From Variovorax sp. SG517 (GTDB taxonomy: Bacteria > Pseudomonadota > Gammaproteobacteria > Burkholderiales > Burkholderiaceae_C), in NCBI RefSeq assembly GCF_013376045.1, contig NZ_JABMJG010000001.1, forward strand, positions 1-64,000: a stretch of DNA of 64,000 nt, in the 5' to 3' direction. Within the stretch, counting starts at the first letter, position 1. Each line of letters starts with the position of its first letter. Position numbers and translations under genes: made by a program. The notes under the pieces are model-generated. The model saw nothing but the letters and a program-made list of their open reading frames with translations, had not been told where the DNA came from and did no database searches. This document shows positions 53,342-61,844 of the stretch, one piece after another.

Positions 53342-54721
53342 TCAGGGCGCCAGCGTGAGCTTGAAGATCTGGTTGCCGTTCGATGCGCCCACGTAGACGG
53401 TCCCGTCGCCGGCCACCGCCACGCCGATCGGGAAGTTGAACGCGAGCGCCGTGCCGCTGCCGTCGCGCAGCGTGGTGATCTCGCCCCCTGGCGTGACCAC
53501 GCGCGCCACGCCGTCCCAGGCCTGGGTCAGGAACACGTTGTCGCGCGCATCCACCGTCACGCCGTACGAATAGCCGAGCTTGGCCGGCGTGGCGGCGGTC
53601 CCGTCGACCGTGCCGGCGCCGGCATTGCCGTTGGCGCAATCGCCCAGCAGCGTGCTCACCGTGGCGCTGGCCACGTCGATCTTGCGCAGGCATGGGCTGT
53701 CGGTGTCCGTGTCGTAGAGCGTGCGGCCGTCGCGGCTGAGTGCGAGACCCTGCGGGCGCGCCATCTGGGCCGCCGTGCCCACGCCGTCGAGGTAGGCCTG
53801 CGTGCCGTCGCCCGCGAGCGTGCTCACGGTGCCGTCGGCCGCGATCTTGCGCACGCGCTTGTTCTCGGTGTCCGCCACGAACAGGTTGCCCGCGCCGTCC
53901 AGCGCAATGCTGGCGGGGTTGCTGAACATCGCGGCGGCCGGGCTGTCGGCGTACCCGCTGCTGGTGTCGCCGACCCATGTGCTGAACGTCGTTGCGTTGG
54001 CGGCGATCTTGTTGATGCGGTGCTTGTCACTCACGTAAAGGGTGCCGTCGGCCGACAGTGCCAGGCCGAATGGCGTGTTCATGGTCGTGCCCGGCGTCAC
54101 CTCCGCGCCGCTGCCGCTGGCAGTGGCGATCCTGTAGACCGATCCGTTGCCGCCCATGGCCACGTAGAGATTCGCGCCGCTGGCGTCGAGCACGAGCTGA
54201 TAGGGATGGTTGTAGGTCACGCCCGTGGTCGCCAAGACGCTGGCGACCCAGGGCTTGACCGTCAGCGTGGCGGGGCGGCTGGTCACGCTGCCGTCGGCGC
54301 CCGTCACCCGCACGCGCAACTGCTGGCCGCTGTCGGCCAGTTGACTGGCGCCCGTGGTGAAGTTGTCGCCGGTGGCGCCGGAGACATCGCTCCAGCTGGC
54401 ACCGCCGTCGGCGCTGCGCTGCCACTGGTAGGCGGTGGCGTGCACCGCCTGCACCTTCAACGTGGCGGCCACACCCTGGCCGATAGTGGTATCCGACGGC
54501 TGCGTGGTGATGGAGAGCGTGGTGTCTTCCGGCGCGGGCGCAGGCGCAGGTGCAGGCGTTCCCTGCGAAGCGGGCGCCGGTGCCGGCGCGGGAGCAACCG
54601 CGAAGCCAGGGAAGCCTCCGCCTCCACCCCCTCCACCCCCGCAGGCCGCCAGCAGCAGATTCGTCATAAGCAGCGCGGCTGGTGTACGCCATGCACGGGA
54701 AACGGTACGAGTGATATTCAT
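53342..54721 (-). CDS. NHL-repeat lipoprotein
   Basis: A 459-residue secreted lipoprotein. The signal ends in a lipobox LAAC near residue 27 and is followed by a G9 run and a Pro/Ala-rich linker (APAPAPAP). An Ig-like segment (about 70-155, with AYQWQRSADGGASWSDVSGAT) is next, then a six-bladed NHL beta-propeller (repeated LALSADGTLYVSD, IALDGAGNLFVADTENKRVRKI). It should sit on the outer membrane and bind or process a surface polymer. It is co-directional with the downstream histidine-kinase genes, but these are upstream in the minus-strand order and 110 bases away. Confidence 0.85.
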   Translation of the reverse strand: MNITRTVSRAWRTPAALLMTNLLLAACGGGGGGGGGFPGFAVAPAPAPAPASQGTPAPAPAPAPEDTTLSITTQPSDTTIGQGVAATLKVQAVHATAYQWQRSADGGASWSDVSGATGDNFTTGASQLADSGQQLRVRVTGADGSVTSRPATLTVKPWVASVLATTGVTYNHPYQLVLDASGANLYVAMGGNGSVYRIATASGSGAEVTPGTTMNTPFGLALSADGTLYVSDKHRINKIAANATTFSTWVGDTSSGYADSPAAAMFSNPASIALDGAGNLFVADTENKRVRKIAADGTVSTLAGDGTQAYLDGVGTAAQMARPQGLALSRDGRTLYDTDTDSPCLRKIDVASATVSTLLGDCANGNAGAGTVDGTAATPAKLGYSYGVTVDARDNVFLTQAWDGVARVVTPGGEITTLRDGSGTALAFNFPIGVAVAGDGTVYVGASNGNQIFKLTLAP

Positions 54722-54831
54722 GATGGGCCTTCCTTGCTTCAAGTGGAGTGAACGAGAAGGCTCCACGGTAGGGTGGGCTACACCCCCGATCCAGTGTCGA
54801 AGGTCATCGCAACGCGCAGAAAAAAAGATGC

Positions 54832-56604
54832 TCAGGCGCGCATGCGCGCGGGCGTCGCTTCGTGTGTTGCCAGCGATGCGAGGGCCTGCAGCAGCCTGTC
54901 GGCAGCAACCGGCTTGAGCAGCACCTGCAGCCCCGAGTCGTGCATCTGCTGCTGTCGCTGCGGCGCGGTTTCGCCGGTGATCAGCAGCACCCGCAGGCCG
55001 GGGCCGAAGCGGGCACGCAGCCGCTGCGCGGCGGCCAGTCCGTCGGCACCGTCGGCCAGCCGCACGTCGCACAACAGCACGTCGACAGGATCGCTTCCGT
55101 GCGCGGCCTGCGCGAGCACGGCCTCGGCCTCTTCCTCGCCGGCCACCGCATCTATGGCCACGCCGTGGGCCTGCAGCAGCCCGGTGACGGCCTGGCGGAT
55201 CGCGGCCTCATCGTCGATGAGCAGCACGCGCCGCGGCAACGGCGCCGCAATGCCCGGGCGTGCAGCCAGCGGCACCACGCCCGAGGCCGTCACCGCCGGA
55301 AGCACCAGGCGAAAACGGCTGCCGCGCTGCAGGCGGGAACGCACCTGCAGCGGATGCGCCAGCAGGCGCGAGAGCCGCTGCACGATGGACAACCCGATGC
55401 CCAGCCCCTTCGCCCGATCGCGGCCCGGATTACCGATCTGATAGAACTCGTCGAAGATGCGGCCGAGGTGCTCGTCCGCGATGCCGATGCCGGTGTCGCA
55501 GATGTCGATCCACACCAGCGGCCCGCGTGCGCGGGCAGCCACCACCACGCCGCCGCGCGCCGTGTACTTCAGCGCGTTGTCCACGAGGTTGGACAGCAGC
55601 CGCTGCAGCAGCTGCGGATCGCTCAGCACCCAGCAGGGCGTGGCGCGCAGCCGCAGTTGCAGTTCCTTGTCGGTCGCCTGCGCGGCGAACACATTGTTGA
55701 GCGCGAGGAACAGCGGGTTGAGCTCCACGGGCCTGATCTGCGGCGCCACTTCGCCAGCATCCAGCCGCGAGATGTCCAGCAGGATGTCGAGCGAATCGCC
55801 GAGCGTTCCGACCGCATCCATCAAGCGTGCCGCATGGTCCCAGTCCTGGCTGCCCTTGAGCTTCTTCTCGATGACGGCCCCGAACAGCGCAATGGCGTGC
55901 AGGGGCTGCCGCAGATCGTGGCTCGCTGCCGCAAGGAAGCGCGTCTTCTCCTGGCTGGCACGCTGGGTCGCGGCAATCTGGTGGCTCAGCTGCTCGGCCA
56001 GCGCCTCCTTCTCGAAACGCATGGTCAGCGCGGCGGTCAGCAGCCGGTGGTGCTGCAGCGCGAACATGATCATCACGCACATGTACAGCAGGCAGCCGGT
56101 GGCCAGGAACAGGTGCGTGTTGTCGCCGCGCCAGGCCAGCGCCAGGGTCAGGCTCGCCATGCTGGGCACGATGAAGCGCGGGATGTTGCGCTTGAGAACC
56201 GCCAGCGACAGCGCGCCGCCGGCGCAGCCGCCCATCATCATCACGATGACCATCACCCAGAGCCCCAGGTTGCGCCCCGGCGGCACGCACAGCCACGGCG
56301 CCAGGCCCCAGACGCAGGAGCGCAGCAGCACGTTGCGCGCATTGAAACGCGCCCAGTACTCGGGGTGGGCCGCCGCATCGGGGCTGCGCTGATAGCGCCT
56401 GTAGGCGCGCCGCAGCGTCAACGCCAGGTGCAGCGCCATCCACAGCAGCACCTGCCAGCGCCACGTGGCCAGGAAAAGACCGATGCCCAGCGACTGCGCC
56501 GTGAGAAAGTCCGCCAGATAGGCACCCGGCGCATTGGCGTGGACCGCGGCCACCTGCTCGCGCAGCACCCGCTCGGCCAGCTCGGGCGGGTGCGGGTCGT
56601 TCAT
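54832..56604 (-). CDS. hybrid sensor histidine kinase
   Basis: A 590-residue kinase. The N-terminal membrane region has about five or six helices (residues 35-195). The HisKA box SHDLRQPLHA has its phospho-accepting His near 228, and the HATPase domain carries NLVDNALKYTARGG (N box), DTGIGIADE (G1) and GLGIGLSIVQRL (G2). A C-terminal receiver has DVLLCDVRL with its acceptor Asp near 510. The separate response-regulator gene lies 16 bases upstream on the same strand, so the pair forms one two-component operon. The signal is unknown; the membrane domain suggests sensing in or near the membrane. Confidence 0.92.
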   Translation of the reverse strand: MNDPHPPELAERVLREQVAAVHANAPGAYLADFLTAQSLGIGLFLATWRWQVLLWMALHLALTLRRAYRRYQRSPDAAAHPEYWARFNARNVLLRSCVWGLAPWLCVPPGRNLGLWVMVIVMMMGGCAGGALSLAVLKRNIPRFIVPSMASLTLALAWRGDNTHLFLATGCLLYMCVMIMFALQHHRLLTAALTMRFEKEALAEQLSHQIAATQRASQEKTRFLAAASHDLRQPLHAIALFGAVIEKKLKGSQDWDHAARLMDAVGTLGDSLDILLDISRLDAGEVAPQIRPVELNPLFLALNNVFAAQATDKELQLRLRATPCWVLSDPQLLQRLLSNLVDNALKYTARGGVVVAARARGPLVWIDICDTGIGIADEHLGRIFDEFYQIGNPGRDRAKGLGIGLSIVQRLSRLLAHPLQVRSRLQRGSRFRLVLPAVTASGVVPLAARPGIAAPLPRRVLLIDDEAAIRQAVTGLLQAHGVAIDAVAGEEEAEAVLAQAAHGSDPVDVLLCDVRLADGADGLAAAQRLRARFGPGLRVLLITGETAPQRQQQMHDSGLQVLLKPVAADRLLQALASLATHEATPARMRA

Positions 56605-56620
56605 CGCGGGTGCGGAAAGA

Positions 56621-57316
56621 TCACTTCAGGCTGCTGATGAGCTGGGCTCGCGAGCGCATGCCGAACAGCAACAGCAGCGTGGACACATGGTTCTTGACCG
56701 TGCCCTCGGTCAGGTGCGAGAGCTGTGCGATCTCCTTGTTCGACTTGCCCGACAGCAGCCAGTCGAGGATCTCGACCTGGCGTGCATTGAGCTGCGGCTG
56801 CAGCTCGTCGGCCGCCGCCGTTGCCGGCATGGCCTGGACAACGACCGGGACCGGCAACGGCGACGACGCCGGCAGTGCGACCAGATCGTTGTCCCTCACG
56901 TAGCGCAACACCTCGCCCAGGTGCCCGGTCTTGGGCAGGAAGGCCTGCGCCCCGAGCGCCATCACTCCCTGCATCAGCGCATGGCTGTCCTTGCCCGAGA
57001 GCACCACGACGCGCGATGCGGGGAAGGTGCGCCTGAAGCGCACCAGGGTGTCGAGCCCTTGCGAGTCGGGCAGATCGAGATCGAGCAGCACCAGGAGGTG
57101 CGAGCTGAGATGGAACTCGTACAGGCGCAAGGCATCGGCCAGCGAGCGTGCCTCGTGCACCGGCACGCTGCCGGTCTCCGCCAGCAGCAGCGCCCGCAGG
57201 CCCAGCCGCACCAGCTCGTGGTCGTCGACCACCAGGATGCCCCGCGCCGGTATGGCAACGCCCGCGTCGCTGCGCAACGCAGCGGCATGTGGCGGCAATG
57301 AGGTGGCAGTGGCCAT
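56621..57316 (-). CDS. NarL/FixJ-type response regulator
   Basis: A 231-residue response regulator. The receiver domain (residues about 26-140) has DDH at 31-33, phospho-acceptor D79 in LLDLDLPDSQG and K near 128 (LPKTG). The C-terminal LuxR-type HTH reads LNARQVEILDWLLSGKSNKEIAQLSHLTEGTVKNHVSTLL. It is the first gene of the operon with the hybrid kinase. A 355-base gap upstream leaves room for its promoter. Confidence 0.92.
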   Translation of the reverse strand: MATATSLPPHAAALRSDAGVAIPARGILVVDDHELVRLGLRALLLAETGSVPVHEARSLADALRLYEFHLSSHLLVLLDLDLPDSQGLDTLVRFRRTFPASRVVVLSGKDSHALMQGVMALGAQAFLPKTGHLGEVLRYVRDNDLVALPASSPLPVPVVVQAMPATAAADELQPQLNARQVEILDWLLSGKSNKEIAQLSHLTEGTVKNHVSTLLLLFGMRSRAQLISSLK

Positions 57317-57671
57317 GGTCCGGGCATCTTAGGGCGGAGGGTTGCGAACCTGAAATGACCAAAGTCATGAGACCCGCGGTCGTGCGGCGGTCAGTTGCTG
57401 TCTTGACGACGCGCAGGCCGTTCTCGATCCGGCCGACGACCGAGTCGATCTCGCGTGTGGCCAGTCACCGGCTCGACGCACCCTTCACGAGGGAGAAATA
57501 CTTCAGGAGCACCGTTCTTTCCGGCGGGAGATTTCTGTCTACGATGCCGGAGCGCGCCCTCCTTCTCGCATTCATTTGCCACCCGGATGGGAGGACATAC
57601 GCAAGAAGGCATATGCCTTCAGGACGCCCCCCTGTGGGACGCAATCAGTGTCGAAGGAAGGACCGAAGGAC
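57317..57671. other. intergenic region between response regulator and VOC gene
   Basis: This is a 355-base divergent gap. I translated both strands and found only weak frames without recognisable content. The bases before 57672 include GAAGGA, the ribosome site of the VOC gene. No hairpin with a T-tract and no RNA gene was seen. Confidence 0.3.
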
Positions 57672-58106
57672 ATGACAGTCAAGCGAATGGACAACGTTCT
57701 GATCGTCGTCGACGATCTCGAAGCGGTGAAGGCGTTCTTCATCGCACTGGGCCTCACGCTCGAAGGCCAGACCACGGTCGAAGGGCCCGATGTCGGACGC
57801 CTCATCGGATTGGGAAGCGTCCGGGCCACGCTCGCCATGCTGCGCACTCCCGATGGACAGGGAATAGAGCTGGACAAGTTCCACACGCCGGATGCAATCA
57901 GGTTCGGCCCGGTGGATGCGCCGGTGAATGCACTGGGCCTTCGCCGCGTCATGTTCGCCGTCGACGGCATCGATGCGGTCGTTGCGCTAATGCAGGCCCG
58001 CGGCGCGGAACTCATCGGACGGATGCAGTACGGCGAGTCATACCGGCTTGCCTATGTCCGCGGGCCGGAGGGCATCATCGTCGGGCTGGCAGAGCAGCTC
58101 GGCTGA
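57672..58106 (+). CDS. VOC/glyoxalase-fold protein
   Basis: A 144-residue protein with two beta-alpha-beta-beta-beta modules of the vicinal-oxygen-chelate fold (MDNVLIVVDDLEAVKAFFIALG and LRRVMFAVDGIDAVVALMQARGAELIG). The C-terminal YVRGPEGIIVGLAEQLG carries the usual metal-site glutamate. Substrates of this family range from methylglyoxal to antibiotics, and none can be assigned. The ATG at 57672 has GAAGGA about 5 bases upstream. Confidence 0.85.
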   Translation: MTVKRMDNVLIVVDDLEAVKAFFIALGLTLEGQTTVEGPDVGRLIGLGSVRATLAMLRTPDGQGIELDKFHTPDAIRFGPVDAPVNALGLRRVMFAVDGIDAVVALMQARGAELIGRMQYGESYRLAYVRGPEGIIVGLAEQLG

Positions 58107-58253
58107 TGGCGGGTGGCTCGCTCGCGTGCACGGTGATCCGCGGCGCAGAAGATGCGCTTGCGCACCAGAAGCGAAATTCCTCGCCGGCACTCGAGGATCG
58201 GCTCTTTCCATCGGCTATGCTGCGCGGCGTTTTTTCGAACTTGGAGTGAATCA

Positions 58254-58529
58254 ATGGAAGATGTGAAGATCCTTCAGATCATGCCCGCCGAAGGGTGGGT
58301 CGCTGTCTACGACGGCGGCGATGAAGGAGAACTGGAAGAGCCGCTGGCCTGCTTTGCGCTGGTTCAGGTCGACTACAAGAACGGCGACGGCATCCAGACC
58401 GAAGTGCGCGGAATGGCACCCGACGAAAAGGCCATTGGGTTCGTGGAAGACGCCACCAACTTCGTGACGGTCCGTCGTGCTGAAGAAGCCGATGCGGAAG
58501 ACGAAGAGGACGCCGAAGACGTCGAGTAG
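58254..58529 (+). CDS. acidic hypothetical protein
   Basis: A 91-residue, strongly acidic protein whose last 17 residues are almost all Glu/Asp/Ala (EEADAEDEEDAEDVE). The body (MEDVKILQIMPAEGWVAVYDG, LACFALVQVDYKNGDG) suggests a small beta-rich fold. The start is preceded by TTGGAG about 7 bases upstream. A clear intrinsic terminator follows 41 bases after the stop, so it is probably a monocistronic, genuinely expressed gene. No family was recognised. Confidence 0.65.
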   Translation: MEDVKILQIMPAEGWVAVYDGGDEGELEEPLACFALVQVDYKNGDGIQTEVRGMAPDEKAIGFVEDATNFVTVRRAEEADAEDEEDAEDVE

Positions 58530-58569
58530 ATTGACCCCTGGCGACGCCGAAGCGCCAATGACAAGTACG

Positions 58570-58594
58570 AACGGACCCTCGAGGTCCGTTTTTT
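58570..58594 (+). terminator. rho-independent terminator
   Basis: AACGGACC-ctcga-GGTCCGTT followed by a run of T (58589-58594) is a textbook intrinsic terminator. It ends the transcript of the acidic small protein at 58254-58529. Confidence 0.85.
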
Positions 58595-58749
58595 CATCGA
58601 GGGCAAGCAGTTGCAGGAACTGGCCGCCTCCTCGTCCGGGTCGGCGAGCCAGATAAGATAAAGGACTGACTTTTTGCCGCATCACGCCAGACCGCGTGCC
58701 GCTGGCTCCAGATCGACCTGTCCACTCCTGTTGCCCCGCAAATCCGCCG

Positions 58750-59238
58750 ATGAGAAAGGCCCTGTTCCCTCCTTCGATCTGGCTAGGCATCGGCATGAGC
58801 CTTGCCTCGACGCTCGCCGGCGCGACGGCTGGCGTGCAGGTCGAAAAGATATCGCGGGACATGCCCGCTGGCGTTGCGCTTCCGGGGCCGGAGGAAGTTC
58901 TCCCCGCGACTGCCGCAGCCGGCGCGCCCACCACGGGAGCCGCCTGGCTCACCGATCGAAAGATCAACGCCGTCCGCGCTCAATGGCCCATCGAGGACGA
59001 CTCCCTGCGCCTCGTGATCATGCACTGGGGCTCCGCCGTAGGCATCGAGGTGCGCTGGGACAGCACCCGCGACTACACGATCACGCCCGAGGCACGTTCC
59101 GGCAAGTTCAGCGGCTCCTTCAAGGATGCGCTCTTTCAGCTCGCGCAGAAGTATCAGATGCTGGATGCGCCGCTGTTGCTCGAGTTTTCGCAGGATGGCA
59201 CCGTGCTGAACGTGCGCGATCAGGAAAGCACCCGATAG
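58750..59238 (+). CDS. TcpQ-like domain protein with signal peptide
   Basis: A 162-residue secreted protein. An N-terminal hydrophobic signal (FPPSIWLGIGMSLASTLAGATAG) is followed by a Pro/Ala linker. The C-terminal 80 residues (WPIEDDSLRLVIMHWGSAVGIEVRWDSTRDYTI ... SFKDALFQLAQKY) have the W-x20-W-x6-W pattern and length of the TcpQ/PilL-C domain found in toxin-coregulated and type IV pilus biogenesis proteins. No pilus genes accompany it, so it may be a stand-alone cell-envelope protein. The start at 58750 directly precedes the signal sequence. Confidence 0.6.
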   Translation: MRKALFPPSIWLGIGMSLASTLAGATAGVQVEKISRDMPAGVALPGPEEVLPATAAAGAPTTGAAWLTDRKINAVRAQWPIEDDSLRLVIMHWGSAVGIEVRWDSTRDYTITPEARSGKFSGSFKDALFQLAQKYQMLDAPLLLEFSQDGTVLNVRDQESTR

Positions 59239-59331
59239 GCCGTCGCCCTCGAGGCGAGTTCGGACGTGGGCCGGCGAGCTTCTTGCTTGACCTGATCGCA
59301 GCAGCCGGTCGCGTTGCGCAGGAGGATCTCC

Positions 59332-59661
59332 ATGCCGAACTTTTACTTGCCGCTCTCCGGCAATGTGCGCCAGGACATCAACCCCTGGACCTGGTGGACC
59401 CGGATTTCCAATGGGCAGCTTGGGTTCATCAACATCAATATGGGCAAGTCGTCAGACCCCGCTCTCGAGCAGCAGATCCTGGACGACGTGGGAAGCTACG
59501 GACGCCAGATTGGCCAGCTCGGAGATGCGCTGGAGGCTGTTCTTTCGCACATGAAGACGGACACCTGGGATCCCGACGCCAAGGAGGCGGTGGAAGCCTT
59601 CAAATTCCAGCTGGCCGAGATTCGCCGGCTGAAGCGAAGCCGGGCTGACAGCAAGGCCTGA
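59332..59661 (+). CDS. hypothetical protein
   Basis: A 109-residue soluble protein, chosen to start at 59332 because of the strong GGAGGA ribosome site 6 bases upstream. It opens MPNFYLPLSGNVRQDINPWTWW and continues with a helical C-terminal half (EQQILDDVGSYGRQIGQLGDALEAVLSHM). Downstream of the TcpQ-like gene by 93 bases and in the same direction, it may be co-transcribed. No family was recognised. Confidence 0.6.
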   Translation: MPNFYLPLSGNVRQDINPWTWWTRISNGQLGFININMGKSSDPALEQQILDDVGSYGRQIGQLGDALEAVLSHMKTDTWDPDAKEAVEAFKFQLAEIRRLKRSRADSKA

Positions 59662-59830
59662 CATTTCCCGGTGAGCTCCCGACGGGAGCGGCATCGTGCC
59701 ATGCTGGACTTCCCACGCGGCCACGATTGGAAAGGCGAGCGAGAGCTTTCAGCGACCCATCGCGCAGCCACTTTTTTGAGCAGCCTGAACGCGAGCTCCA
59801 CCGGCGCAAGAATTCAGCAGACTGCGACAG

Positions 59831-59858
59831 ACTACAGTCGGGCCAATTGCGGACATTC
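59831..59858. repeat. short dispersed repeat, copy 1
   Basis: CTACAGTCGGGCCAATTGC-GGACATTC resembles two longer copies at 63150-63211 and 63541-63606, sharing the CTACA-K-TCGGCCA-N(5-6)-GG-N-CATTC core. It lies 13 bases before the small membrane protein start, so it probably overlaps the leader. Confidence 0.45.
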
Positions 59859-59870
59859 AAAAGGAGCTTC

Positions 59871-60170
59871 ATGTTCAGCTTGCTGACGGACTTCGTCGTC
59901 GGAATCTTCGAGTTCATCGTTGATGTTGTTCTCTTCAGAAGGCAGCGCCGCAAACGCGGTCACAGCGACCGCGCATTCTCCGAGGATGCAAACGAGATCG
60001 CACGCCTTGACCTCATCACATTGACCTACATTGGTCTCGCATCGGTCGCGTTGATGCTTTTTCTGAGCTTCATCGCTGGTGTTCCGGTAGGCTGGAGCAT
60101 CGCCGTCGGTATCGCCGTGGGCGTGGTTTGGGGTGTCTGGCGATACATGCAGCTGGTCAATAGACCATGA
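59871..60170 (+). CDS. small membrane protein, hypothetical
   Basis: A 99-residue protein with an N-terminal hydrophobic helix (MFSLLTDFVVGIFEFIVDVVLF), a basic cytoplasmic loop RRQRRKRGH and two further hydrophobic helices (about 49-70 and 72-90). It has a good AAAAGGAG ribosome site. No family was recognised. Confidence 0.6.
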   Translation: MFSLLTDFVVGIFEFIVDVVLFRRQRRKRGHSDRAFSEDANEIARLDLITLTYIGLASVALMLFLSFIAGVPVGWSIAVGIAVGVVWGVWRYMQLVNRP

Positions 60171-60405
60171 GCACATGACAGTCGGCTGCAGGACGACGGA
60201 CTTCGGCCAAGAGCTGCCGCTCGCCTCGTGTTCCGGTGCAATTCCGAAAGCTGTCGCTGACACCCTTTGCCGCGCTCACCATTCGAGATTTCGGTAATCG
60301 GCCCTTGCGGACCTGTGCCGCTCGCGTGGTGCGATGAATACAGACCTTGATGCCGCCACCGGACACTCTATGCACGAGAATCGCGCTACTCACCGGCTTC
60401 CAAAC

Positions 60406-60921
60406 ATGAAATGCATAGCGATCATTCTTATAGCGCTTGCGCTCTCCGCCTGCGCTGGCCCTGACTCCCTGGATGCCGCCAAGCTCGCCAAGGCCAGACA
60501 AAGTGCAACGCTCGATGTAAGTCCGATCTCGCTGTACGAAGGTCAGATCGTACTGGCGGCCGGCGAGTACAAGGCTGAACTCGAAGACTCCTCCGGCGTC
60601 TTTTATCGCGGGCCTGGCAAGAGCTTCAGGCTTCTAGAAGAAACGTACCCTGGTGGCATCTACATCACCAAGCCACCGGCACCGGCGACATACCGCCTGT
60701 ACTACTACAAGACATCGACGGCAATGGTCGATTCAACAGCAACCGCTCTGGGGATTTCCCAACGCGCCTCGCCCGCTGCCGCTCCCCTTGCCGCTGGAGT
60801 TGGTGCGGGGGTGGGTGCTGGAATCGTCACCTACATGGTGCACATGAACGACGGCAAGCTGATGTTGCTGCAGCCCGTCGAAGGAGTTAACTATCCTCAG
60901 CTTGTTCGCGCGCGCAACTAA
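60406..60921 (+). CDS. putative lipoprotein
   Basis: A 171-residue protein with a lipoprotein signal (MKCIAIILIALALSAC, lipobox LSAC ending at Cys16). The mature part has a beta-rich middle (YEGQIVLAAGEYKAELEDSSGVFYRGPG) and a hydrophobic glycine-zipper-like stretch (AAGVGAGVGAGIVTYMV), which resembles membrane-inserting segments. The ATG at 60406 precedes the signal directly, excluding a 24-residue extension. The role is unknown. Confidence 0.65.
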   Translation: MKCIAIILIALALSACAGPDSLDAAKLAKARQSATLDVSPISLYEGQIVLAAGEYKAELEDSSGVFYRGPGKSFRLLEETYPGGIYITKPPAPATYRLYYYKTSTAMVDSTATALGISQRASPAAAPLAAGVGAGVGAGIVTYMVHMNDGKLMLLQPVEGVNYPQLVRARN

Positions 60922-60970
60922 CTAGTGCGGACATGCGACTCGACCTGCCACTCATTTCGATGGACGACCA

Positions 60971-61117
60971 ATGACCGTTGAAGACGGCACCATCGTCCCA
61001 AAGCGTGGCTCCCCTCGATGGGTGGCGGTGCAGCTGTGGCAGGATGCGGCCACAACCGGTCTGCCGTCACGATTGGTCATTTATGTGAAACGCGGCGCTC
61101 GCTCGTCGAGTCCCTAA
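60971..61117 (+). CDS. weak small ORF
   Basis: A 48-codon frame (MTVEDGTIVPKRGSPRWVAVQLW ... VKRGARSSSP) occupies the 245-base gap between the lipoprotein gene and the next hypothetical gene. There is no ribosome site, and the surrounding bases resemble the local intergenic repeats. It is recorded only because nothing else explains the gap. Confidence 0.2.
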   Translation: MTVEDGTIVPKRGSPRWVAVQLWQDAATTGLPSRLVIYVKRGARSSSP

Positions 61118-61166
61118 TCGCTACAGACGATAGAAACGCCAGTTCAGTCGACCTATCGCCACTCTC

Positions 61167-61508
61167 ATGCAATTGATCTTCGGTCCATCGAACTCTCGAT
61201 ATACATATACCGGGTCGCCAGTCCCACACAACGACTTGGCCCATGAGATTGCGGTCAACACGCTTGGCGAAGCGTTGGCTGCTTATGAACTCCGTTTCAA
61301 CGCAAAAATCGTTCCGTTCGCTGGTAACCCCGATGACCTGCATCTGGCCGAGCCGAAGTACTTCACTTTCCAAGGCAGTGGCCAAGATACAAGCATCTTG
61401 GTCGACATCCATATACACCGTGACGGGAAGGAGATCTGCCCAAGGCAGGATCTCAACTTTCGGCTTCTCGCCGGAGATCTTGTCGAGCTTGGGCCGCTCA
61501 TTTGCTGA
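61167..61508 (+). CDS. hypothetical protein, possibly frameshifted
   Basis: A 113-residue protein (MQLIFGPSNSRYTYTG ... FQGSGQDTSILVDIHIHRDGKEI). The region is less GC-rich than most of the window. It ends abruptly at LGPLIC, while another frame continues with a membrane segment just downstream. A single-base frameshift near 61490 would join the two into one protein of about 190 residues. No family was recognised. Confidence 0.5.
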   Translation: MQLIFGPSNSRYTYTGSPVPHNDLAHEIAVNTLGEALAAYELRFNAKIVPFAGNPDDLHLAEPKYFTFQGSGQDTSILVDIHIHRDGKEICPRQDLNFRLLAGDLVELGPLIC

Positions 61509-61554
61509 TACGGTCGCAGCCGGTCAGAACCAGACCTTCGCCAGGACCTCGCAA

Positions 61555-61740
61555 ATGCTTGATGCTCTCGTTTCACCATTGTCTTGTCTTGGCGCCGTTG
61601 TCGGGTTGCTGCTCGCGATGGTGCTCCATTGGGCCGCGCCCAGCGACATTGACACCGTTCAGGCCGGGGCATGGTTGGTGGGCATCGGCTGGGTTGGTGG
61701 CTTGGCGTGGGACCTTGTAGGCAGCGGAAGCTCCAAGTAG
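61555..61740 (+). CDS. small membrane protein or C-terminal part of the preceding gene
   Basis: A 61-residue frame with two hydrophobic helices (LVSPLSCLGAVVGLLLAMVLHW and AGAWLVGIGWVGGLAWDLVG). The same frame is open back to 61243, overlapping the previous gene, so it may be the continuation of that gene after a frameshift. It may otherwise be an independent small protein. Confidence 0.4.
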   Translation: MLDALVSPLSCLGAVVGLLLAMVLHWAAPSDIDTVQAGAWLVGIGWVGGLAWDLVGSGSSK

Positions 61741-61844
61741 CGTGCTCGACCTCGACGCCCCGTTTCGGCATCGGCAGCAAAGGCAGAATGCGGCCAGAAG
61801 CTGACCTTGGCAACCTCCGTGCAAATTGGAGTATTGGATAGCCT

